In this document: in pieces, positions 1 to 5,612 of the stretch
Layout of the letters: the number at the start of each line of letters is the position of its first letter
Position numbering within the stretch: position 1 is the stretch's first letter
Assembly: GCA_902803275.1 (NCBI GenBank)
Contig: CADCPE010000149.1
Location: 1 to 6,280 of the forward strand
Origin: an uncultured Erysipelotrichaceae bacterium
GTDB lineage: Bacteria; Bacillota_I; Bacilli_A; Erysipelotrichales; Erysipelotrichaceae
Length of the DNA: 6,280 bases
Direction of reading: 5' to 3'
Notes under the pieces: model-generated
Seen by the model: only the letters and a program-made list of their open reading frames with translations
Told to the model about the DNA's origin: nothing
Databases searched by the model: none
Made by a program: the position numbers and the translations under genes

Positions 1-1730
1 AAAAGATTGATGAGCGGGGGATCTGGCATATAATCATCGATAACTGCGACTGTATCTATTCCTATCGCTATCGCATAACCACGCAAAACGGCGAGCAGTA
101 TTACAAATCTGATCCGTACGCATTCTATTCAGAAAGAAGACCTTCCAACGCTTCGGTAATGTATGACCTTTCAATGTATAAATTTACCGATAGTGAATAC
201 ATGGAGAAGCGCAGCTTTTCTTACAATAACCGCCTGAACATCTATGAAGTTCACCCGAACGGTTTCATGCATGATGGCGAACTGGCTTCCTATCAGGAGC
301 TCAAGGAAAAGCTGATACCTTATGTCAGAAACATGGGCTATTCGCATATCGAACTGATGCCGATCGTTGAACATCCTTTTGACGGTTCCTGGGGCTATCA
401 GGCCACGGGTTTCATGTCGGCTACCAGCAGATACGGAACGCCATATGATCTGATGGACTTCATCAATGAGTGCCACCTCAATGATATCGGTGTCATCCTT
501 GATGTCGCCTATGTGCATTTTGCGGTCGATGACTACGGACTGGCCTGCTTTGATGGCGAACCTTGTTATGAGAGCAGGGATGCAGGCAGAGCCAGATCGC
601 AATGGGGATCATATCTGTTTGATCTTGGTTCGGGTCCGGTCATCTCCTATCTGATGTCTTCCGCCAATCTGTTTCTGAGCGAATATCATATCGACGGCCT
701 TAGGATGGATGCGGTTTCCAATCTGATCTATCCTGACGGCAACTGCAATCTTGGAAGCAATTATGACGGCATCAATTTTGTCAAACGTTTCAACTATTCG
801 ATCAAGAAGGAACACCCGGATATCATGCTGATAGCGGAAGATTCAACAGCCTATCCGAAAGTTACGGAAAAAACCGAGAATGATGGATTAGGGTTCGACT
901 ACAAGTGGGATCTTGGCTGGATGAACGATACGCTGAAGTATTACGGACTTGATCCTAACGAGAGACAGTACAACCACAACAAGCTGACTTTCTCAATGGC
1001 CTATTTCTATTCGGAGAAATTCATCTTGCCTTTATCACACGATGAAGTCGTACATATGAAGGGCACCATCATAAACAAGATGTGGGGAGACTACAATGCC
1101 AAGTTCAAACAGTGCCGCAACCTCTTCCTTTACATGTTTACGCATCCGGGCAAGAAGCTGAATTTCATCGGCAATGATATTGCGATGTTCAGAGAATTCA
1201 ACGAGGGGATCGGTGCCGACTGGAGCATCATGTCCTATCCGATGCACGATTCTTTCAACCGCTATTTCAGAGACCTGTGTCAGATACACAAGACCTACAA
1301 GGCCTTCTATGCCTACGATTATGAAACGTTCTCCTTCAAATGGATCGATGCCGACAACTACCAGCAGTCGATCTACAGCTATGTGCGCTATGACGAGGAC
1401 TACTGTTTCCTGATCGTTTTAAACATGAAGGATGTGACCTACAACAACTACAGGATCGGTGTGCCTCTTGCCGGTACCTATACTGAAATGATCAACTCCG
1501 AAAAAGACATCTATTCCGGCTGCAACATGTGCAATTATAAGCCGGTCAGATCTTCCAAGATCTATTCACATGGGCTTCCTAATTCGATCGAAATAGATAT
1601 CGCTCCTTATGCCGGTATCATGTTCTGCACAAAGATCGAAAAGAAAAGGCTTTATGTAGAAAATCCTGAATTCCTGCAAAACATTGACCGTAACTTTATG
1701 GAAGTGTGTTTCTCCCAGAAAGAAAAATAG
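1..1730 (+). CDS. glgB: 1,4-alpha-glucan branching enzyme GlgB (5' end outside window)
   Basis: Cytosolic GH13 enzyme that cuts alpha-1,4-glucan chains and rejoins them as alpha-1,6 branches during glycogen synthesis. The frame is open from the left edge (first full codon at 3), giving 575 visible residues; B. subtilis GlgB is about 627, so roughly 50 N-terminal residues are missing. The ATG at 159 is internal: the preceding codons encode YKSDPYAFYSERRPSNAS, typical of the end of the CBM48 domain. The catalytic barrel has region I DVAYVH (from 501), region II GLRMDAV with the nucleophile Asp at 708-710, region III AEDST with the acid/base Glu at 837-839, and region IV SHDEVVH with the stabilising Asp at 1041-1043. 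The C-terminal all-beta domain follows (FKWIDADN, YRIGVPLAGTY, SHGLPNSIEI). It resembles the shorter gut-Firmicute GlgB type (GLGFDYKWDLGWMNDTL). Region I departs from the usual DWVPxH but keeps the key Asp and His. Other glycogen genes would be expected to the left, out of view. Confidence 0.95.
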   Translation, partial: KIDERGIWHIIIDNCDCIYSYRYRITTQNGEQYYKSDPYAFYSERRPSNASVMYDLSMYKFTDSEYMEKRSFSYNNRLNIYEVHPNGFMHDGELASYQELKEKLIPYVRNMGYSHIELMPIVEHPFDGSWGYQATGFMSATSRYGTPYDLMDFINECHLNDIGVILDVAYVHFAVDDYGLACFDGEPCYESRDAGRARSQWGSYLFDLGSGPVISYLMSSANLFLSEYHIDGLRMDAVSNLIYPDGNCNLGSNYDGINFVKRFNYSIKKEHPDIMLIAEDSTAYPKVTEKTENDGLGFDYKWDLGWMNDTLKYYGLDPNERQYNHNKLTFSMAYFYSEKFILPLSHDEVVHMKGTIINKMWGDYNAKFKQCRNLFLYMFTHPGKKLNFIGNDIAMFREFNEGIGADWSIMSYPMHDSFNRYFRDLCQIHKTYKAFYAYDYETFSFKWIDADNYQQSIYSYVRYDEDYCFLIVLNMKDVTYNNYRIGVPLAGTYTEMINSEKDIYSGCNMCNYKPVRSSKIYSHGLPNSIEIDIAPYAGIMFCTKIEKKRLYVENPEFLQNIDRNFMEVCFSQKEK

Positions 1731-1751
1731 GCAGGGATCATTTTCCCTGCC
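1730..1751 (-). terminator. Rho-independent terminator between convergent glgB and alkD-like genes
   Basis: A perfect 8-bp stem pairs GGCAGGGA (1730-1737) with TCCCTGCC (1744-1751) around a 6-nt loop. Read on the minus strand, the hairpin is followed directly by TATTTTTCTTTCT, a good U-rich tract, so it should end the alkylation-repair transcript. The stop codon of that gene (1738-1740) lies in the loop, and the last base of the glgB stop codon is the first base of the stem. In the plus direction no U-tract follows (TGCAGGCTTC), so termination of glgB here would be weaker. A 10-bp palindrome, GCCTGCAGGC, at 1749-1758 overlaps the right arm. Confidence 0.8.
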
Positions 1752-2430
1752 TGCAGGCTTCTCTCAGCTTTCTTAGTTCAGCTTTATTCTCTTCACTGAC
1801 GCGATAGGAATCTATCGCTTTTTGTATGCCTTTATACAGAACGAATTCATCGATCCTGTTCTGCTTTGTGAAGGTGATCGTTTCATCAAAGAAAAAAATG
1901 AACATATACGACAGCAGCCACGCTGCTGCCATCTTTGAATAGTAGCCGCTGTATCTGGTGGCCTTGATGGATCTGAAGATGTCCTTAAGATATTTTTCAT
2001 CTTTGTAGTAATCAAGCAGAACGACAAAACCGAAACGCTGAAAGAATTCCTTGTCTGTATTGATGTATTTTCTTATATACGGAAGATACTCGTCCCTGTG
2101 CCTGGCGATATCTTTGAGCGATGGCACAAAACTGTCGCAGATCCCCCAGTCATTGATCAAAGGCAGAAACTGTTCTATCAGCTCGATCTTTTTTAGGAAA
2201 GCGCATTTATAGCGTCCGATGCACAGCCCATGCAGCAGGACCTCTTCATAATACTTGTTTTGAAAATCCGGGATCGTGTTTTCCTTCATCAGTTCCCTGG
2301 CATATTTTCTTATTTCAGGGAGTCTGATCCCGATCATCGGATAATCTTTCTGCAGGATGATCCTGGAGTTGAATTCACGGTACTTCTGATCCTCCAGGGA
2401 GAGCAGGTGCTGGTGTATTTTACTTATCAT
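1738..2430 (-). CDS. AlkD-like DNA alkylation repair protein
   Basis: A 230-residue protein of the DNA alkylation repair family (PF08713), built from HEAT-like helical repeats. Characterised AlkD is a cytosolic glycosylase that removes N3-methyladenine and N7-methylguanine without base flipping. Visible family motifs are IGIRLPEIRKYARE (33-46), YYEEVLLHGL (60-69), INDWGICDS (92-100), QRFGFVVLLDYY (131-142), YYSKMAAAWLLSY (163-175) and QKAIDSYR (203-210). By my alignment the B. cereus AlkD catalytic residues W109, D113, R148 and W187 correspond to W95, D99, R132 and W171, with spacings 4, 33 and 39, so all four appear kept. The length is normal for the short Firmicute version. The start ATG has only a weak purine-rich ribosome site (AAAG). 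The gene stands alone on this strand, converging on glgB and diverging from the PPC-led operon across 33 bp. The exact substrate range is not readable from sequence. Confidence 0.88.
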   Translation of the reverse strand: MISKIHQHLLSLEDQKYREFNSRIILQKDYPMIGIRLPEIRKYARELMKENTIPDFQNKYYEEVLLHGLCIGRYKCAFLKKIELIEQFLPLINDWGICDSFVPSLKDIARHRDEYLPYIRKYINTDKEFFQRFGFVVLLDYYKDEKYLKDIFRSIKATRYSGYYSKMAAAWLLSYMFIFFFDETITFTKQNRIDEFVLYKGIQKAIDSYRVSEENKAELRKLREACRQGK

Positions 2431-2450
2431 GTCTTTAGTATAAATGATAA
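2424..2450. promoter_or_regulatory. Divergent intergenic region with inverted repeat, possible operator
   Basis: TTATCAT (2424-2430) and ATGATAA (2444-2450) form a perfect 7-bp inverted repeat with a 13-bp spacer. It spans most of the 33-bp gap between two divergent genes, and the left arm includes the start codon of the minus-strand gene. The spacer holds -10-like hexamers in both directions: TATAAA at 2439-2444 (plus) and TATACT at 2442-2437 (minus). A TTTACT at 2419-2424 could serve as a plus-strand -35, but the 14-bp spacing is short. The arms resemble half-sites of Fur-family boxes, but the spacing is wrong for a standard box. Promoter and operator roles are inference. Confidence 0.3.
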
Positions 2451-2453
2451 AAT

Positions 2454-2458
2454 AGGTG
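2454..2458 (+). promoter_or_regulatory. Ribosome binding site that fixes the PPC gene start
   Basis: AGGTG lies 5 nt before the ATG at 2464. The frame is open further upstream (to an ATG at 2230), but that stretch is antisense to the repair gene and encodes nothing resembling the domain. Together with the domain boundary, this site favours 2464 as the true start. Confidence 0.65.
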
Positions 2459-2463
2459 TTGGT

Positions 2464-2859
2464 ATGAGAGAATATGCGATCAGACTTACAAGAGGAGATG
2501 ACCTCAGAGCTTCGATTGAAAAAGCCTGCGTTGACAACGGTTTTGACACAGCAGTCGTTTTAAGCGGTGTGGGCTGTCTCTATGAGATAAGAATCAGACT
2601 CGCAAAGGCTCTTGGCTACATGGAAAACAAAGAGGACTATGAGATCGTCTCTTTGACAGGGACTGTTTCCAAAGGCAATGCCCACATCCATATTTCGCTT
2701 TCCGATGAGACGGGAAAGACGATCGGCGGACACCTTGAAAAGGGCTGCCTCGTCAATACGACGTGCGAACTGGTAATGGGTGTGCTTGAGGAGTATGTCT
2801 CAGATCGTCCTTTTGATGAAAACACAGGATATGACGAGATAGTTTTTACAAAGAAGTGA
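2464..2859 (+). CDS. PPC/DUF296-domain protein
   Basis: A 131-residue single-domain protein of the PPC (plants and prokaryotes conserved, DUF296, PF03479) family. Bacterial and archaeal members are small trimers often labelled putative DNA-binding proteins; their true role is mostly unknown. The start at 2464 puts the first beta strand (REYAIRLTRGDDL, 2-14) at the N-terminus, as expected, followed by VVLSGVGCL (31-39), YEIVSLTGTVS (59-69), NAHIHISLSD (72-81) and GGHLEKGCLV (88-97). H74, H76 and H90 form the HxH...GGH triad seen as a metal site in structures of this fold. There is no AT-hook, unlike the plant proteins, so direct DNA binding is uncertain. It is the first gene of the plus-strand operon and ends 10 bp before the first GTPase gene, suggesting co-expression with metal-handling proteins. 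A role as metal sensor, metal binder or enzyme is inference. Confidence 0.85.
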   Translation: MREYAIRLTRGDDLRASIEKACVDNGFDTAVVLSGVGCLYEIRIRLAKALGYMENKEDYEIVSLTGTVSKGNAHIHISLSDETGKTIGGHLEKGCLVNTTCELVMGVLEEYVSDRPFDENTGYDEIVFTKK

Positions 2860-2869
2860 GGTAGAGAAG

Positions 2870-3844
2870 ATGATCAATGTTTATATCGTTTCCGGATTTC
2901 TGGGTGCCGGCAAGACGACTTTTATCCAGAAGCTGTTAAGTGAAAAGAAATTTGACAAGGTAATGCTTCTGGAAAATGAATTTGGCGAAGTAGGTGTCGA
3001 TGGCGCCTTTTTTGACAAATCATTGAATATCAAGGAGATCAACAACGGCTGCATCTGCTGCTCGCTGCAGGGCGATTTTGAGGATGCGCTGGAAGAGATC
3101 GAAGGAATGGGTGTCAGCGATCTGATTATTGAACCATCAGGCGTTGGAAAACTTTCGGAAATAATCAATGTCATCAGAGGCGATGACGACTTCAGGATCG
3201 TTTCCCATATCTGCATCGTCGATGTCAAGACCTGCAGGAAGTATCATGTCAACTTCAAGGAATACTTCAATGATCAGGTCAAGGCTGCCAATGCGATCAT
3301 TCTTTCGCACACCGATGTAGCCGATGAAGAAACCGTTAGACAGGCAATAGAGATCGTCAAGGAACTCAATGAGGAAGCAATCATTGTCGATAGACCTATA
3401 GAAAAGATGTCTATTGAGCAGCTGCTTGATGTCATCGTGTCCGGAGGCGATATCCTTCCGGAAGTCGATGAAGAGGAAGAACATCATCACCATCATGACC
3501 ATGACCATGAACACGAACATCATCATGATCACGACCATGAACATCACCACCATGATCATCACCACCATCATGATGACGACGATGAAGATGAGCCGTTCAA
3601 GAATCTGATCCTTCGTCCTGAGCACAGATTCACCAAGGCAGAGCTTGAAGAGATCTTCACGAAGATCCCTGAAGATATCATCCGTATCAAGGGCTACGTC
3701 TTAGGCCAGAGCGAGACTCTATATTTCAACTATGTGCTGAATGAATACAATATCTTCTCAGGAAGCGATAAAGATGAAGCCTTGGTATCGATCATCGGCA
3801 CACAGATAGATCACGAACTGTTCGAGGAACTCTTCCATGATTAA
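2870..3844 (+). CDS. CobW/COG0523-family GTPase with His-rich metal-binding tract
   Basis: A 324-residue G3E-class P-loop GTPase of the CobW/COG0523 metallochaperone family, whose studied members use GTP hydrolysis to deliver zinc, cobalt or other metals in the cytosol. Visible in order: Walker A GFLGAGKTT (9-17), ENEFGEVGVD (35-44), the metal-binding CxCC motif CICC (61-64), the Walker B region IIEPSG (86-91), then SHTD (146-149) where NKxD is normally found. An acidic and histidine-rich linker follows (201-240, 22 His between 205 and 234), then a CobW C-terminal domain (about 243-322, IRIKGYVLG at 271-279). The start has GAGG (2858-2861) 8 nt upstream, overlapping the preceding stop codon. 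The 3' end overlaps the next GTPase gene by 8 bp. The His tract suggests zinc or nickel storage or buffering; the true metal is unknown. The degenerate NKxD may weaken guanine selectivity. No frameshift is seen. Confidence 0.92.
   Translation: MINVYIVSGFLGAGKTTFIQKLLSEKKFDKVMLLENEFGEVGVDGAFFDKSLNIKEINNGCICCSLQGDFEDALEEIEGMGVSDLIIEPSGVGKLSEIINVIRGDDDFRIVSHICIVDVKTCRKYHVNFKEYFNDQVKAANAIILSHTDVADEETVRQAIEIVKELNEEAIIVDRPIEKMSIEQLLDVIVSGGDILPEVDEEEEHHHHHDHDHEHEHHHDHDHEHHHHDHHHHHDDDDEDEPFKNLILRPEHRFTKAELEEIFTKIPEDIIRIKGYVLGQSETLYFNYVLNEYNIFSGSDKDEALVSIIGTQIDHELFEELFHD
3482..3571 (+). repeat. CAT/CAC/GAC codon tract encoding His-rich segment
   Basis: Thirty consecutive codons contain 22 His, with Asp and Glu between them, as imperfect runs of CAT, CAC, GAC and GAA. 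Acidic codons flank it on both sides (3470-3481 and 3572-3589). CAT and CAC are mixed rather than one unit being repeated, which argues for selection on the protein rather than simple recent slippage. The tract may still vary in length between strains. Confidence 0.85.
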
Positions 3845-4766
3845 ACCTGTATACATCTTTTCCGGTTTCCTTGATTCCGGAAAGACGACAGCGATCAAGG
3901 GAACGCTGTACAATCCGCGTTTCAATGAAGGCGAAGCGACTCTGATCATCTGTTTTGAACAGGGTGATGTGGAATATGACAAGAAATTCCTGGAGATCAC
4001 CAACAGCCAGGTCATCTATCTTGATTCGATCAAGGATCTCACGATCGAAAAGCAGAAGGAGATCGATAAGCAGTATAAATTCGAAAGAGTTTTTCTGGAA
4101 CTTAACGGCATGGAAGATGACAACATCCTCTATGAATCAGGATTCACTTCCAACTGGGAGATCGCTCAGACGCTGACGACGATCGATGCGTCAAAGTTCC
4201 AGGTCTATATGAACAATATGCGCCAGTTCATGTACAACCATGTCGTCAATGCGGAAATGGTGATCATGAACAGAGCGGATAACGTGGACAAGCGTTTTTT
4301 GAGAAACAACATCAAATCGATCAATCAATATATCGAGATCATCTATGAAGACAAGGACGGTAACGTCACCAACAAGATCGAGGATGAACTGTTCGATCTG
4401 AGCAAGGATCTCGAGATCTCGGATATCGACTACGGTCTGTGGTTCATGGATGCGATCGACAATCCAAACAAGTATGATAAAAAGAACATCTCGATCAAGG
4501 TCAAATATGTGACGGATATCGAAGATGAAGACAGAGTGCTGGTCATGGGCCGCAAAGCCATGGTCTGCTGCGCAAATGATGTGACGGATATCGCCATGCC
4601 GTATATCGGAATCAAGAAGAGCGATATCGATGTGAACAAGTATTATATGATCAACGGTGTCTGCCGCGTAATCAAGAATAACGAGGGTATTGCGATGCCG
4701 GCGATCGAAGTCAAGGGCTTCAAGGAAGCTGAAGCTCCTAAAGAAGACTATGTAACATTTAACTAG
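3837..4766 (+). CDS. Second CobW-like GTPase with DUF1980-like C-terminal domain
   Basis: A 309-residue protein whose N-terminal half is a CobW/G3E P-loop domain: Walker A GFLDSGKTT (10-18), a Walker B-like strand RVFLELNGM (84-92) and NRAD (145-148) as an NKxD-like base-recognition motif. It lacks the CxCC motif and has no His-rich tract. The last 90 residues do not look like a standard CobW C-terminal domain. They read VLVMGRKAMVCCANDV (234-249), then WxxVxG-like YYMINGVCRV (269-278), MPAIEV (287-292) and APKEDYVTF (300-308), which recalls the C-terminal part of DUF1980/TIGR03943 (YcgQ-type) permease-associated proteins. That match is from memory and should be tested. The start ATG lies inside the preceding gene (8-bp overlap), with GAGGAA at 3824-3829 as ribosome site, so translational coupling with the first GTPase is likely. 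A joint metal-trafficking role is inferred. Confidence 0.85.
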   Translation: MIKPVYIFSGFLDSGKTTAIKGTLYNPRFNEGEATLIICFEQGDVEYDKKFLEITNSQVIYLDSIKDLTIEKQKEIDKQYKFERVFLELNGMEDDNILYESGFTSNWEIAQTLTTIDASKFQVYMNNMRQFMYNHVVNAEMVIMNRADNVDKRFLRNNIKSINQYIEIIYEDKDGNVTNKIEDELFDLSKDLEISDIDYGLWFMDAIDNPNKYDKKNISIKVKYVTDIEDEDRVLVMGRKAMVCCANDVTDIAMPYIGIKKSDIDVNKYYMINGVCRVIKNNEGIAMPAIEVKGFKEAEAPKEDYVTFN

Positions 4767-4770
4767 GAGG
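4765..4770 (+). promoter_or_regulatory. Strong ribosome binding site of uppP overlapping upstream stop
   Basis: A perfect AGGAGG shares its first two bases with the TAG stop codon of the second GTPase (4764-4766) and lies 4 nt before the uppP ATG. The overlap suggests that ribosomes ending on the GTPase gene could help load uppP. Confidence 0.85.
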
Positions 4771-4774
4771 TCTT

Positions 4775-5611
4775 ATGGATTTTTTAAAGGCGATTCTATT
4801 CGGAATCATTGAAGGCATCACGGAGTGGATGCCTGTTTCGTCAACAGCTCACCTGATGATCCTTAACAAGATCCTTCCGCTCAATGTTTCCAAGGAATTC
4901 TTTGACCTTTTTGATGTCGTCATACAGCTTGGCGCCATCCTGGCCCTGGTCATCGTCTTCTTCAACAAGATCTGGCCGTTTGGCGAATCAAAGCACCCTC
5001 TTGGCAAGGGCATCCTGAAGATCGTCAAGAAGGACAAGTTCTTTCTGTGGATCAAGATCATGATCGCCTGCATACCGGTCATTCTGTTTGAGCTTTTCCT
5101 GGAAGATCTCTTTACCTTCATCAATGAAGACAACGAGATGAAGTTTATTGCGATCGCTCTGATCGCCGTCGGCATACTGTTCATCGTGGTAGAGCTGCTT
5201 ATCAGGGGCAAAGAGCCAAAGATCAGTTCAACCAGACAGATCACTTATCTGCAGGCTCTGATCATCGGCATGGCACAGCTGATCGCTGCCGTCTTTCCCG
5301 GCGTATCAAGATCGGGCGCAACGATCATTGCGGCGCTGCTGATGGGCATCAGCAGAAGCACGGCAACCGAGTTTACTTTCGAAGTGGCGATCCCGGTCAT
5401 GTTCGGCGCCAGCCTGATGAAGGTATTGAAATTCTCGGGGGCTGTCGTTTTCAGTGAGATCATGATCCTGCTGCTGGGCTGCATCTCGGCATTCATCGTT
5501 TCACTGTTCATGATCAGATTCGTCCTTGATTACATCAAGAAGAACACCTTTACGATCTTCGGAATCTACAGGATCCTGATCGGTCTGATCATCCTGCTGC
5601 TTTTGGCGTAA
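4775..5611 (+). CDS. uppP: Undecaprenyl-diphosphatase UppP (BacA)
   Basis: A 278-residue integral membrane enzyme that dephosphorylates undecaprenyl diphosphate to undecaprenyl phosphate, recycling the lipid carrier for peptidoglycan and other envelope polymers; overproduction of such enzymes is known to raise bacitracin tolerance. The first signature motif, EGITEWMPVSSTAH (13-26), contains the two catalytic-region glutamates E13 and E17, Ser22/Ser23 and H26. The second, PGVSRSGATI (175-184), contains R179, matching the essential Arg of E. coli BacA. Between and after them lie several hydrophobic helices (about 44-65, 91-116, 124-143, 158-174, 181-192, 200-217, 225-248 and 259-277). The length is normal (about 265-285). 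It follows the second GTPase by 8 bp and precedes ccdA by 1 bp, so it is inside the operon. A link between cell-wall lipid recycling and the metal GTPases is not established. No degraded motif is seen. Confidence 0.95.
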   Translation: MDFLKAILFGIIEGITEWMPVSSTAHLMILNKILPLNVSKEFFDLFDVVIQLGAILALVIVFFNKIWPFGESKHPLGKGILKIVKKDKFFLWIKIMIACIPVILFELFLEDLFTFINEDNEMKFIAIALIAVGILFIVVELLIRGKEPKISSTRQITYLQALIIGMAQLIAAVFPGVSRSGATIIAALLMGISRSTATEFTFEVAIPVMFGASLMKVLKFSGAVVFSEIMILLLGCISAFIVSLFMIRFVLDYIKKNTFTIFGIYRILIGLIILLLLA

Positions 5612-5612
5612 T

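Noticed and set aside
159..161. ATG at 159 as the start of glgB
   Set aside because: The same frame is open to the left edge and encodes recognisable CBM48-end sequence, so this Met is internal.
171..602. Minus-strand open frame of 143 codons within glgB
   Set aside because: It is antisense to conserved catalytic-domain codons of glgB and resembles no family.
2230..2463. N-terminal extension of the PPC protein from the ATG at 2230
   Set aside because: It lies antisense to the repair gene, matches no PPC structure, and a ribosome site precedes the ATG at 2464.
3482..3571. CRISPR-like or simple tandem repeat array
   Set aside because: The repetition is at codon level inside an intact conserved gene, with no regular unit and spacer structure.
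3137..3625. Minus-strand open frame rich in Met and Val opposite the first GTPase
   Set aside because: It is the complement of the CAT/CAC His tract and conserved GTPase codons; no domain or ribosome site supports it.
2870..3844. First GTPase as a decaying pseudogene because of its lost NKxD
   Set aside because: The frame is intact, and Walker A, CxCC, Walker B region and C-terminal domain are all present.
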